Source: Emcibacter sp. (GTDB taxonomy: Bacteria; Pseudomonadota; Alphaproteobacteria; Sphingomonadales; Emcibacteraceae). Taken from it: a stretch of 64,000 nt of DNA. How positions within the stretch are numbered: position 1 is the stretch's first letter; each line of letters opens with the position of its first letter. The stretch covers positions 2,962,001 through 3,026,000 of the forward strand of contig NZ_OY776217.1 of assembly GCF_963675455.1 (NCBI RefSeq), written 5' to 3'. Positions 8,025 through 16,754 of the stretch are shown here, piece after piece. The position numbers were made by a program, and so were the translations under genes. The notes below the pieces were generated by a model. That model saw only the letters and a program-made list of their open reading frames with translations. It had not been told where the DNA came from and searched no databases.

Positions 8025-8225
8025 ATGGACGTCACCACCACCTATAGCCTTCTGGCACTAAGCCTGCTGCTCGTCGTGCTGGCCAATATCATGGCGCGCC
8101 GGCCAAAGCCACTGGGGCGCGCCTGGACCATTCCCTGGAACGGCCTGCAGTTTGTCTTTATTATCGTCGCCATTCTCATGATTCGTCATCTGGTCACCCT
8201 TTACGGCGGAAACGGCTCAGTCTGA
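8025..8225 (+). CDS. Small two-span membrane protein
   Basis: 66 residues with two hydrophobic helices (about 6–23 and 42–60) separated by a basic loop ARRPKPLGRAW, so both termini probably face the periplasm. GGAG lies 6 bases before the ATG, supporting translation. Its last 9 bases overlap the 3' end of the convergent maeB gene. No recognised family or function. Confidence 0.6.
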   Translation: MDVTTTYSLLALSLLLVVLANIMARRPKPLGRAWTIPWNGLQFVFIIVAILMIRHLVTLYGGNGSV

Positions 8226-10523
8226 GACGACCGGGGCAACATCCTCCCGGCGCATATTGTTTTTCGCATCAACTGCCGCAATGGCAGTCATATTGAAAAT
8301 ACCGCGGGCACTGGTCGCCGGTGTGACAATATGGGAGGACTGGGCTGCCCCCAGAAGGATCGGCCCCACCAGCAAACCGTTATCGATATTTTTCACCATA
8401 TCCAGACAGATATTGGCCGCATCCAGATCCGGGAAGATCAGCAGATTGGCCGCGCCCTTGAGACGGCTGTCGGTGATCAGTTCGTTGCGCAGGTTTTCAT
8501 CAAGCGCGGCTGCGGCATGCATTTCCCCGTCCACTTCCATGTCGGGGAACTTTTCCCGCAGGATCCGGGCAGCGTGCCTCATTTTGCGGGCCGACGGCGC
8601 CCGCGAAGAGCCGAAGTTGGAATGGGACAGAAGGGCAATTTTCGGTTTGATGCCGAATTGCTCCACCTTGCGGGCGGCGGCAATCGTGGTTTCAACAATC
8701 TGGTCTGCTGTCGGGTCAACACCCATGAAGGCGTCGGCCAGGAACAGGGTCTGGCGCGGCAGAATCAGGGTGCTGAGGGTCGATATATCCTGTGATCCGC
8801 AGCGTTTGCCGATCACTTCAATAATATAGCGGATATGGAAGTCGAAACGGCCATAACTGCCGCAGATCATGGCGTCCGCCTCACCCCTGAGCACGGCCAG
8901 GGCGGCAATCACCGTGGTATTTGTGCGCACAATGGTTCTCGCCGCCTCAATGGACACCCCCTTGCGGCCGACCAGGGAATGATAAAGCTGCCAGTATTCC
9001 CGGTAACGCTCATCCTTCTGCGGGTTGATCAGCTCGAAATCCTCTCCGAGCTTCAGGCGAAGACCCATTTTGTCAATACGTTGCGCCACCACATCCGGTC
9101 GGCCAATCAGAATCGGCAGCGCCATTTGCTCGTCAACAACGGCCTGCACGGCGCGGAGAACGGATTCACTTTCGCCTTCCGCATAGATGATCCTTTTCTT
9201 CAGGCTCTTGGCTTCCTCAAGCAGAGGCTGCAGCAACATATTGGATTTGAAAACAAAGTTGCCCAGTTTCTCCCGATAGGCATCAATATCTTCGAGGGGA
9301 CGGGTCGCAACGCCGGAGTCCATGGCCGCCTTGGCCACAGCCGGGGCAACTTCAAGAATAAGGCGCGGATCGAAAGGCTTGGGAATGATATATTCAGGTC
9401 CGAACTTCAGCTCTTCGCCCCGGTAGGCATCAGCAACCTGTTCAGAGGTTTCACGATAAGCAAGATCGGCGATGGCCTTCACGCAGGCGACTTTCATTTC
9501 CTCGTTGATGGCGGTCGCCCCCACATCCAGGGCGCCCCGGAACAGGAAGGGGAAGCAAAGCACATTATTGACCTGGTTGGGATAGTCGGACCGGCCTGTG
9601 GCGATCACCGCATCGGGTTTGACCTCCAAAGCATCTTCCGGCAGGATTTCCGGTGTCGGGTTGGCCAGGGCCAGGATAAAGGGACGATCAGCCATTTTGG
9701 CGACCATATCCTTCTTCAGAATACCCGGCGCACTCAATCCCAGGAAAATATCGGCTCCGGCAATGGCATCATCCAGCGTGCGCATGTTGGTGTCGACGGC
9801 ATAACGTTCCTTGTAGGGGTTCATGTCTTTTTCACGGCCCACATAAACCACACCTTCGACATCCACCAGAATGATATTTTCCTTGCGCAGCCCCATGCTG
9901 ACCAGCACATCAAGGCAGGCCAGAGACGCAGCCCCGCCGCCGGTGGAGACAAGTTTCACTTCCGACAGCTTCTTGCCGACAACACGCAGGCCATTATAAA
10001 TGGCGGCCCCCGCAACAATGGCGGTGCCATGCTGGTCATCGTGAAAGACCGGGATGTTCATTCTTTTTTTGAGGGCTTCCTCGACAATGAAACATTCCGG
10101 CGCCTTGATATCCTCCAGATTGATGCCGCCGAAAGTGGGCTCAAGCGAGGCCACAATGTCGATCAGTTTTTCCGGGTCACGTTCCTCAATCTCGATATCG
10201 AACACATTGATACCGGCGAATTTCTTGAACAGAACCGCCTTCCCTTCCATCACCGGCTTTGCGGCCAGCGGCCCGATGGCACCAAGTCCCAGCACAGCCG
10301 TGCCGTTGGTCACTACACCGACAAGGTTTCCGCGGATGGTCATGTTGGCCGCTTCGGCGGGATCGGCAACAATGGCCTCACAGGCATAAGCCACGCCCGG
10401 GGAATAGGCCCGGGCAAGGTCACGCTGGTTGGCCAGTGGCTTGGTCGGCACAATCGCCAGTTTACCGGCTACAGGCTCTGTGTGATATCGAAGGGAAGTT
10501 TCTTTGAGTTTATCGTCGGGCAT
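8217..10523 (-). CDS. maeB: NADP-dependent malic enzyme with phosphotransacetylase-like domain
   Basis: Oxidative decarboxylation of malate to pyruvate with NADP, supplying pyruvate and NADPH. The 768-residue product has the MaeB layout: malic enzyme N-domain (about 1–150, with YSPGVAYACEAI), NAD-binding domain (about 160–400, LVSTGGGAASLACLDVL and GLSAPGILKKDMV) and a C-terminal phosphotransacetylase-like domain (about 425–760, RIIYAEGESESVLRA, LPRQTLFLADAFMGVDPTAD, LLSHSNFGSS). In MaeB the Pta-like part is regulatory, binding acetyl-CoA, rather than an acyltransferase. Monocistronic; an ald terminator lies upstream of it. Confidence 0.97.
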   Translation of the reverse strand: MPDDKLKETSLRYHTEPVAGKLAIVPTKPLANQRDLARAYSPGVAYACEAIVADPAEAANMTIRGNLVGVVTNGTAVLGLGAIGPLAAKPVMEGKAVLFKKFAGINVFDIEIEERDPEKLIDIVASLEPTFGGINLEDIKAPECFIVEEALKKRMNIPVFHDDQHGTAIVAGAAIYNGLRVVGKKLSEVKLVSTGGGAASLACLDVLVSMGLRKENIILVDVEGVVYVGREKDMNPYKERYAVDTNMRTLDDAIAGADIFLGLSAPGILKKDMVAKMADRPFILALANPTPEILPEDALEVKPDAVIATGRSDYPNQVNNVLCFPFLFRGALDVGATAINEEMKVACVKAIADLAYRETSEQVADAYRGEELKFGPEYIIPKPFDPRLILEVAPAVAKAAMDSGVATRPLEDIDAYREKLGNFVFKSNMLLQPLLEEAKSLKKRIIYAEGESESVLRAVQAVVDEQMALPILIGRPDVVAQRIDKMGLRLKLGEDFELINPQKDERYREYWQLYHSLVGRKGVSIEAARTIVRTNTTVIAALAVLRGEADAMICGSYGRFDFHIRYIIEVIGKRCGSQDISTLSTLILPRQTLFLADAFMGVDPTADQIVETTIAAARKVEQFGIKPKIALLSHSNFGSSRAPSARKMRHAARILREKFPDMEVDGEMHAAAALDENLRNELITDSRLKGAANLLIFPDLDAANICLDMVKNIDNGLLVGPILLGAAQSSHIVTPATSARGIFNMTAIAAVDAKNNMRREDVAPVVSD

Positions 10524-10626
10524 CGTCGTCTGTCCATATCGCGCTGCTTTTTGAGGCAGTCTGTTTTACCATTCCCCTATAAAACATATATGGAAGAAAA
10601 ATGGTACTGTTTCACACGAAATTATC

Positions 10627-10653
10627 AAAAAAAGGGAGGCCAAAGCCTCCCTT
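10627..10653 (-). terminator. Intrinsic terminator after ald
   Basis: Perfect 9-bp stem aagggaggc / gcctccctt (10632–10640, 10645–10653) with a 4-base loop and a U-run on the minus strand (A-run 10627–10633 on plus). Confidence 0.88.
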
Positions 10654-10680
10654 TCCCTGTAAACGTTTCAACGCCTGAAC

Positions 10681-11781
10681 TTACAGCGGTTTGTATTCCT
10701 TGCCAAGGTCACGGGCAACCGCTTCATAGGTAATGAAACCACCGGAGACGTTAACACCGTTTTTCAGGTGCGGATCATCAGCAACCGCCTGCTTCCAGCC
10801 TTTGTTGGCCAGCGCCAGACCGAACGGCAGGGTGGCGTTATTCAGGGCAAAGGTGGAGGTCCGGGCAACCGCGCCAGGCATGTTGGCCACACAATAGTGA
10901 ACCACACCGTCGACAATGAATGTGGGTTCCGCATGGGTGGTGGCGTGGGAGGTTTCAAAACAGCCGCCCTGGTCGATGGAAATATCCACCAGCACCGCAC
11001 CGTCTTTCATTTTCCCGACCATTTCAGCCGACACCAGCTTGGGAGCTGCCGCACCGGCGACCAGAACCGCACCAATCACCAGATCGGCGTCCAGCACAGC
11101 ATCTTCCAGATCATGGCCGGTTGAGAAACGGGTTTTCACCGCGCTCTGGAACCGGTTGTCAAGCCGGCGCAACACATCAATGTTGCGATCAAAGATACTG
11201 ACATCCGCGCCCATACCCACCGCAATTTCCGCAGCATTCATGCCGGACACGCCACCGCCGATGATGACAACCTTGGCCGGCGCCACACCGGGCACCCCGC
11301 CCAGCAGCAGGCCGCGACCGCCTTTTTCCTTTTCCAGGGCATGGGCCCCGGCCTGAATGGACATACGTCCGGCAACTTCACTCATCGGCGCCAGCAAAGG
11401 CAGGCCGCCAGCCTTGTCGGTCACCGTTTCGTAGGCGATGGCGGTACAGCCGGAAGCCATCAGAGCCTCGGTCTGGGCCGGATCCGGGGCCAGGTGCAGA
11501 TAGGTAAACAGCAGATGCTTTTCTGTCAGCATGGCGCATTCGTTAAGCTGGGGTTCCTTGACCTTGACGATCATTTCCGCTGTGGCAAAAACTTCTTCAG
11601 CGGTCGCCAGGATTTCCGCGCCGACAGCCCGGTAAGCGTCATCGGTAAAACCGATACCTTCACCTGCACCGGCCTGTACAAAAACCTGATGGCCGCTACG
11701 AATGAATTCCGACGCGCTGGCCGGTGTCAGACCGACGCGGTATTCATGAACCTTGATCTCTTTTGGTACACCGATAATCAT
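10681..11781 (-). CDS. ald: Alanine dehydrogenase
   Basis: NAD-dependent interconversion of L-alanine with pyruvate and ammonia. From MIIGVPKEIKVHEYRVGLTP the protein is 366 residues, close to the usual 371. Visible: the substrate-binding segment KVKEPQ near residue 75, catalytic His region FTYLHLAPD near 92–100, Rossmann motif VIIGGGVSGMNAAEIA near 170, and DQGGCFETSHATTH near 270. GGGAG precedes the start; the open frame runs further upstream but has no family similarity there. Divergent from an Lrp/AsnC gene, the usual regulator of ald. Ends at a strong terminator. Confidence 0.96.
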   Translation of the reverse strand: MIIGVPKEIKVHEYRVGLTPASASEFIRSGHQVFVQAGAGEGIGFTDDAYRAVGAEILATAEEVFATAEMIVKVKEPQLNECAMLTEKHLLFTYLHLAPDPAQTEALMASGCTAIAYETVTDKAGGLPLLAPMSEVAGRMSIQAGAHALEKEKGGRGLLLGGVPGVAPAKVVIIGGGVSGMNAAEIAVGMGADVSIFDRNIDVLRRLDNRFQSAVKTRFSTGHDLEDAVLDADLVIGAVLVAGAAAPKLVSAEMVGKMKDGAVLVDISIDQGGCFETSHATTHAEPTFIVDGVVHYCVANMPGAVARTSTFALNNATLPFGLALANKGWKQAVADDPHLKNGVNVSGGFITYEAVARDLGKEYKPL

Positions 11782-11871
11782 TTTAAATCTCCCTGTCCTG
11801 TAGATGGCGCAACAATAGCGCAAATGCCACCGCATGTCCTTGCGAAGTGGATCATGTTTTCCTTGTTTATT

Positions 11872-11885
11872 CGCAGAATATTGCG
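11872..11885. promoter_or_regulatory. Candidate Lrp-type operator between ald and its regulator
   Basis: CGCA-N6-TGCG with an AT-rich centre (GAATAT) lies in the 117-base divergent gap, 14 bases before the regulator ATG. Position and dyad fit an AsnC/Lrp site; sequence match is by eye only. Confidence 0.35.
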
Positions 11886-11898
11886 TACAAATACAATT

Positions 11899-12384
11899 AT
11901 GAGAAATAAATTTGATAACACAAAGCTCGACAAGATTGATTTTGCCATCCTTAAGACCCTGCAGGAGGACGGTCGCATCAGCAATGCGGACCTCGCCGAC
12001 CGCGTTGGCCTGTCCCAGAGCGCCTGCCTGAGAAGGGTCAGGGCGCTGGAAGAGGAAGGCATTATCATAGGCCATTCCGCCGTCGTAGACCAGACCGCCG
12101 CCGGCTATCCGGATAATGTTTTTGTCCAGATTACGGTGGAAAAGCAGACCAAGGAAAAGCTGGCCGAGTTTGAGAAAAAAGTAAAAGAATGCCCGCAGAT
12201 CATGGAATGCTACCTGATGTCAGGGGATGCGGACTATCTGCTCAGGGTAATCGTCTCTGATGCCTCGGATTATGAACGGCTGCATATGGATGTGCTGACC
12301 GCCCTGCCCGGCGTCAGCCAGATCAAAAGCAACTTTTCCCTGCGCACGGTAACCAAGACTACTGTGGTGCCGTTCCGAAGCTGA
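11899..12384 (+). CDS. Lrp/AsnC family transcriptional regulator
   Basis: 161 residues, normal for the family: an N-terminal winged/HTH domain (KLDKIDFAILKTLQEDGRISNADLADRVGLSQSACLRRVRAL, about residues 8–50, described in two parts to respect length) and a C-terminal RAM ligand-binding domain (about 65–155) with the MSGDADYLLRV signature. Such regulators next to ald sense alanine or leucine and activate the dehydrogenase. The ATG at 11899 is chosen because it begins the HTH domain; the frame is open far upstream only as antisense to ald. Divergent arrangement supports control of ald and itself. Confidence 0.93.
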   Translation: MRNKFDNTKLDKIDFAILKTLQEDGRISNADLADRVGLSQSACLRRVRALEEEGIIIGHSAVVDQTAAGYPDNVFVQITVEKQTKEKLAEFEKKVKECPQIMECYLMSGDADYLLRVIVSDASDYERLHMDVLTALPGVSQIKSNFSLRTVTKTTVVPFRS

Positions 12385-12388
12385 AGGT

Positions 12389-13153
12389 TCAGGAGGCGGT
12401 AAGTCCGCCGTCAAAAGCCACAGCCTGGCCGGTCATAAAGCTGTTCTCGGCGGAGCAAAGCCACAGCATGCCTTCCACGATCTCATTAACTTCGGCAATA
12501 CGATGCATCGGCACCCCCCGAATAATCTTTTTCACCGCCTCCGGATCACTTTCCAGAAACCGCTGCACCATGGGTGTTCCGGTCACACCCGGGCAGATGG
12601 CGTTGACCCGGATGTTGTAACGGGCATTTTCCACCGCCGCGGTCCGGGTGAGCCCCACCACCCCGTGCTTGCTGGCGGCATAGGGGCCCAGATTGGGTGC
12701 GCCGCCAAGACCCGCCACAGAGGCCACATTGAGAATCACTCCCTGCTTGCGCTCGATCATATGCAGCAGCTCATATTTCAGGCAGTAGAAAACCCCCTTC
12801 AGGTTCACATCCATGACATCGCCCCATTCTTCGTCGTCGCACTGGGCAAGCGGCATGTTCGTATGCTCGATCCCGGCATTGTTGATGGCCACATCTATGC
12901 GCCCCAGCACGCCGATCGTACCCTGGATCATATCCTGCACGTCTGTCTTTTTGCGCACGTCGCATAACCAGTGGGTGACCGTGGCGCCAAGCGCCTCGGC
13001 CTCGCGGACGGTTTTCGTCAACGGGTCCCGCTCTATATCCGACAGGGACAGGTCCGCCCCTGCCCTGGCAAAGGCCATAGCCACCTCCCGGCCGAAGCCG
13101 GAGCCCGCACCAGTGATCAGGACGGATTTTCCTGAATAGTCATAATTGCTCAT
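12389..13153 (-). CDS. SDR family oxidoreductase
   Basis: Classical short-chain dehydrogenase of 254 residues: cofactor motif TGAGSGFGREVA near residue 14, NNAGIEH near 90, catalytic Ser in NVASVAGLGG near 142 and YAASK (Tyr/Lys) near 157–161, ending in GQAVAFDGG. The acidic residue after the second strand (SDIERD) suggests NAD preference. Its start overlaps the kinase-like gene by 4 bases, so it is the third gene of the ACAD–APH–SDR operon and probably oxidises a hydroxyacyl intermediate. Convergent with the Lrp gene, 4 bases apart. Confidence 0.9.
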   Translation of the reverse strand: MSNYDYSGKSVLITGAGSGFGREVAMAFARAGADLSLSDIERDPLTKTVREAEALGATVTHWLCDVRKKTDVQDMIQGTIGVLGRIDVAINNAGIEHTNMPLAQCDDEEWGDVMDVNLKGVFYCLKYELLHMIERKQGVILNVASVAGLGGAPNLGPYAASKHGVVGLTRTAAVENARYNIRVNAICPGVTGTPMVQRFLESDPEAVKKIIRGVPMHRIAEVNEIVEGMLWLCSAENSFMTGQAVAFDGGLTAS

Positions 13154-14193
13154 TGGATTTCCTCTCCCCTGTTGATCACGTCAATGGCGTACCCGGCAAT
13201 AACCGGTACGATCGCGCCCATCATATGGGCCTTTTCACTGGAGGCATTGCCGTCCAGCGCCCGTTTGTAAACCCCCTGGACAATGGCCGCGAGCCGGAAG
13301 AAGTTAAAGGCCAGATAGAAAGGCCAGCCTTCGATCTTCCCGATCCCCCGCCGGTCGCAATATTGCCGTACATAGTCCGCTTCGGTCGGCAAACCCCCGG
13401 CTGGCCGGTCTGTCTCCCCCAGTCCCTTGATCCCCGGGCTTTCCCGCGGCAGCCGCCACTGCATGCACTGATAGGACAGATCCGCCAGCGGATGACCCAG
13501 GGTGGACAATTCCCAGTCGACCACCGCGATGATCTCCGGCTTTTCCTTGTGAAAAATAAGGTTGTCGAGCCGGTAATCGCCATGGATCAGGCTGACACTG
13601 CCGTCATCTTCGGGCATATTCTCCGGCAGCCAGGTCATCAGATATTCCATTGCCTCGATCTGAGAAGTGCGGCTGGCCACATATTGTTTCGACCAGCGCC
13701 CGGTCTGGCGCTCGAAATAATTACCGGGGGCGCCATAGTCGGAAAGCCCCACGGCCTCCAGATCCACGTCATGGATCGCCGCCATCACCCGGTTCATTTC
13801 ATCGTAATAAGCCTTCCGCTCCGCCTTCGGCAGTTCCGGCAGCACCGGATCCCAGAAGATGCGCCCATCCTCAAAACTCATGACATAGAACCAGCTGCCA
13901 ATCACATTGTCATCCTGACAGAGATGATAAGGTGTTGCCACAGGCACGTCAGAACCTTGCAGGGCGGAGATGACCCGGAACTCCCGATCCACCGCATGGG
14001 CAGACTTCAGCAATGTGCCCGGCGGCTTGCGGCGCAGGACGTAGGCACCGCTTTCGGCCTCTATTTTAAAGGTCGGGTTGGACTGGCCGTCGGAAAATTT
14101 GGATGCCGTCAGCGGCCCTTTGAAACCCGGCATATGCTGTTCGAGGTACCCCGCGAGTTTTTCTTCATTCAGGTCGTTCACGGCAGGGGCCAT
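13150..14193 (-). CDS. APH/ACAD10-type phosphotransferase family protein
   Basis: 347 residues of the aminoglycoside-phosphotransferase-like kinase fold, of the subgroup fused to acyl-CoA dehydrogenase in animal ACAD10/ACAD11. Motifs: YVLRRKPPG (ATP-binding Lys region, about residues 50–58), SLIHGDYRLDNLIF (catalytic Asp/Asn loop, about 203–216) and VVDWELSTLGHPLADL (metal-binding Asp, about 225–240). In ACAD10/11 and in the bacterial Lva pathway, related kinases phosphorylate 4-hydroxyacyl-CoAs; the adjacent genes fit this, so antibiotic resistance is unlikely. Its ATG shares one base with the ACAD stop (TGATG). Confidence 0.9.
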   Translation of the reverse strand: MAPAVNDLNEEKLAGYLEQHMPGFKGPLTASKFSDGQSNPTFKIEAESGAYVLRRKPPGTLLKSAHAVDREFRVISALQGSDVPVATPYHLCQDDNVIGSWFYVMSFEDGRIFWDPVLPELPKAERKAYYDEMNRVMAAIHDVDLEAVGLSDYGAPGNYFERQTGRWSKQYVASRTSQIEAMEYLMTWLPENMPEDDGSVSLIHGDYRLDNLIFHKEKPEIIAVVDWELSTLGHPLADLSYQCMQWRLPRESPGIKGLGETDRPAGGLPTEADYVRQYCDRRGIGKIEGWPFYLAFNFFRLAAIVQGVYKRALDGNASSEKAHMMGAIVPVIAGYAIDVINRGEEIQ

Positions 14194-15425
14194 CAGCCCT
14201 CTCCCCCGGACCGGTATTTGCCCCGGTATTTGCGTAGGAGCTGTTTGGAGAGCGACATCATATGCACCTGGTCCGGCCCGTCGGCAAGACGCAGGGTACG
14301 GGCATAGGCAAAGGCCCGGGGCAGGAAGAAATCCTGGCTGACCCCGCCGCCACCGTGGATCTGGATGGCCCGATCGATGATGGTCTGCGCCATCTGGGGA
14401 GCCACCACCTTGATCATGGCGATCAGGTCACGAGCCACCTTGTTGCCGTAGCGGTCCATATGGTCCGCCGCTTTCAGGGTCAGCAGCCGGGCCTGCTCGA
14501 TCTCGCATTCACAGCGGGCAATGTCCTCGCGCACGCTTCCTTGCGCACTGAGCGGTTTGCCAAAGGCCACACGGCTGTCGGCACGGGCGCACATTTCCTC
14601 AAGCGCCCGCTGGGCCACGCCAATCAGGCGCATGCAATGATGGATGCGGCCCGGGCCGAGCCGTCCCTGCGCAATCTCGAACCCCCGTCCCTCGCCCAGC
14701 AACAGGTTGCTGGCCGGGACCCTGACATTTTCAAACAACATCTCCGCATGGCCGTGCGGCGCGTCGTCATCACCAAAGACTTTCAAAGGCCGCACCCGGG
14801 TCACGCCGGGCGTATCCATCGGCACCAGGATCATCGACTGCTGATGATGAATGTCGGCCTGCGGGTCGGTTTTGCCCATAACAATCAGGATTTTGCAGCG
14901 CGGATCCATGGCGCCGCTGGTCCACCATTTGCGACCATTGATGACATAGTCATCCCCGTCGCGCTCGATCCGGCACTGGATATTGGTGGCATCGCTTGAG
15001 GCCACCTCCGGCTCGGTCATGGCAAAGGCGGACCGGATGGTTCCGTCCAGCAACGGCTCCAGCCATTGTTTTTTATGCTCCTCAGAACCATAGCGGACGA
15101 TCACCTCCATATTGCCGGTGTCCGGGGCCTGGCAGTTGAAGGCCTCCGGCCCGATCAGGCTCCGGCCCATGATTTCCGCCAGCGGCGCATATTCAAGGTT
15201 GGTCAGGCCGGCGCCGTAATCGCTTTCCGGCAGGAACAGGTTCCACAACCCGACGGCTTTGGCCTTCTCTTTAAGTTCCTCCATCACCGTCGGGATGGAC
15301 CAGCGTTGGGCCTCCGGCTCGATATGGGCGAAATAGCTTTCCTCCGCCGGATAGACATGCTCTTCCATAAAGGCAATCAGCTTGCCCCGAAGATCCTTCA
15401 CCTTGTCGCTATAGTCAAAATCCAT
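14193..15425 (-). CDS. Acyl-CoA dehydrogenase (ACAD10/11-like)
   Basis: FAD flavoenzyme of 410 residues, from MDFDYSDKVKDLRGK. Segments seen: SAFAMTEPEVASSDATNI (FAD/substrate loop, about residues 135–152), GRKWWTSGAMDPRC (about 170–183), RLGPGRIHHCMRLIGVAQRAL (shortened here: RLGPGRIHHCMRLIGVAQ, about 260) and IHGGGGVSQDFFLPRAFA (about 360–377). These are the features of the ACAD10/11 clade. The frame is open to 15707 but homology begins at 15425, after a GGGAGAAAGGGAA leader. First gene of the operon with APH kinase and SDR; together they probably convert 4-hydroxyacyl-CoA or a related compound for beta-oxidation. Confidence 0.94.
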   Translation of the reverse strand: MDFDYSDKVKDLRGKLIAFMEEHVYPAEESYFAHIEPEAQRWSIPTVMEELKEKAKAVGLWNLFLPESDYGAGLTNLEYAPLAEIMGRSLIGPEAFNCQAPDTGNMEVIVRYGSEEHKKQWLEPLLDGTIRSAFAMTEPEVASSDATNIQCRIERDGDDYVINGRKWWTSGAMDPRCKILIVMGKTDPQADIHHQQSMILVPMDTPGVTRVRPLKVFGDDDAPHGHAEMLFENVRVPASNLLLGEGRGFEIAQGRLGPGRIHHCMRLIGVAQRALEEMCARADSRVAFGKPLSAQGSVREDIARCECEIEQARLLTLKAADHMDRYGNKVARDLIAMIKVVAPQMAQTIIDRAIQIHGGGGVSQDFFLPRAFAYARTLRLADGPDQVHMMSLSKQLLRKYRGKYRSGGEG

Positions 15426-15593
15426 GACCGTTCCCTTTCTCCCAGACGCCTGCCGGAAAGGATAACACCGGGCCGGCAAATTTTCAAACGGTCGTTCGAG
15501 ATAAAGTATCTGACAGATATATTGATTGATCAGGCCTTGAATCTTTACGGCAAGCAGGTACAAGAAGGGGGATAACAGAAGGAACCAAGACTT

Positions 15594-15971
15594 ATGTTCG
15601 GCCTGACCAAATCCCAGATGACCGTGATCGGCTTCGTGCTGTTCTTCCTCGCCGTGACCTTCGGCGGGGAGCTCTATAACAACTGGCTTTACGAGAAAGA
15701 GCAGCATCTGCCCCGGCTGGTCATGCGAATTGTACAGACGGACGGCGAGGAATTTTTCGTCAGCATCACCCAGAAGCAGTATAAGGAAGGCGTGACCGAC
15801 CTGATGCCGGTGGTGGACAGCCTCTATCCGGACCGGGACGGATTAGCGATGTCGGAAACCGTCGACTGCCTGGAGTTCCGGCAGAGGATGAAAGAGACCC
15901 TGTCGGTAGCGGGCAAAGCGGAACTGAAGTCCGGCTGGGAATATGACGCCTGTTATCCGGAGCGGAAGTGA
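15594..15971 (+). CDS. Hypothetical membrane-anchored protein, parent of a duplicated fragment
   Basis: 125 residues: an N-terminal hydrophobic anchor (about 9–27) and a soluble periplasmic part of about 95 residues with two Cys (VDCLEF and YDACYPERK) that could form a disulfide. AAGGA precedes the ATG. Family not recognised. The last roughly 50 codons are repeated, with changes, at 16755–16904. Divergent from the acyl-CoA dehydrogenase operon. It could be a small accessory protein of that operon or an independent accessory gene. Confidence 0.65.
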   Translation: MFGLTKSQMTVIGFVLFFLAVTFGGELYNNWLYEKEQHLPRLVMRIVQTDGEEFFVSITQKQYKEGVTDLMPVVDSLYPDRDGLAMSETVDCLEFRQRMKETLSVAGKAELKSGWEYDACYPERK

Positions 15972-16117
15972 GGACAAAAGAGCCCGGAATGCCCAAGCTT
16001 TAGACCGTGAAATAAACTCCAGACTATCATTTGATCTGTTACAAGCCTATATTAGCTGAGGTGATTAAATCCCGAACTTAAGGCCAGTTTTATGCTCGCC
16101 AGGATTCGCGTAACGGT

Positions 16118-16630
16118 ATGACCAGAAATAACAGTTTCAAAATATGGGATATGACCAGCCAGGCCGATTTTGATGCAGCTGACCTTAAGCCGGACATGCA
16201 TCGCCTTCTGCTCGACCACTGGCTGACCTCCAGAACAGACGGCAGCATTCCTCCCAAAACAGCTCTCGATCCCCTCAGGCTCAGGTCCATCCTCCGCAAC
16301 CTGCTGATGGTGGAAGTCCATGCCCCGCCCACAAGGTTTTTAGTCCGGCTTGCCGGCACTGAAATTGACGATCTCATGGGCAAAAGCAGTTCGGGATACT
16401 GGCTAGATGAATTTCCCAATACCGAGCCGATTATCGAGCGCTTTAACTGGATTCTGAAAAATAAGCGGCCCTATTACGCCATTGGCCGCCATTACTGGCC
16501 GGAAGGACATTTCAAGGAGTATAACACCCTTACCGTTCCCTATTCACGGAACGGGACTGACGTGGATTATATTGTCTCTTCCTGTAACTTTTACTGGAAA
16601 TCTCTTTTCGCAGATAAAAGTCCGGAGTGA
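16118..16630 (+). CDS. PAS_5 domain protein
   Basis: 170 residues that match the alphaproteobacterial PAS_5 (PF07310-type) family over almost the full length: HRLLLDHWLTSR near residue 28, LRSILRNLLMVEVHAPPTRFLVRLAGTEI across 55–85, and YNTLTVPYSRNGTDVDYIVS near 137–155. There is no output domain, so it may sense a ligand and act on a partner, or be a stand-alone fold; no ligand can be named. It lies between the unknown gene and the fragment scar. Confidence 0.82.
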   Translation: MTRNNSFKIWDMTSQADFDAADLKPDMHRLLLDHWLTSRTDGSIPPKTALDPLRLRSILRNLLMVEVHAPPTRFLVRLAGTEIDDLMGKSSSGYWLDEFPNTEPIIERFNWILKNKRPYYAIGRHYWPEGHFKEYNTLTVPYSRNGTDVDYIVSSCNFYWKSLFADKSPE

Positions 16631-16640
16631 AAATAGCGTT

Positions 16641-16751
16641 CTAACCTTCCTCACACCCGCTCAAAAACCCCTTCAACAACCTGTTGAACTCGGGCCGCTC
16701 CGTCTCTGTCAGCCCCTTGACCAGATTCTGCTGGCTGGTCACATGGTCGAG
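16641..16751 (-). pseudogene. Remnant of a second MarR-type gene (C-terminal ~36 codons)
   Basis: Read on the minus strand, this gives LDHVTSQQNLVKGLTETERP followed by a segment ending FLSGCEEG and stop. It aligns without gaps to the C-terminal part of the intact MarR protein at 17687–18208 (LQDHVITQQELVAGLSEKER ... FLSGFEGR). No start or DNA-binding domain remains. The similarity breaks off at 16751, where a fragment of another gene begins on the other strand. Confidence 0.85.
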
Positions 16752-16754
16752 AAA

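Noticed and set aside
8835..10733. 632-codon open frame opposite maeB
   Set aside because: It is antisense to a well-matched malic enzyme and its composition (many His, Gln, Arg) is that of a shadow frame of a high-GC gene.
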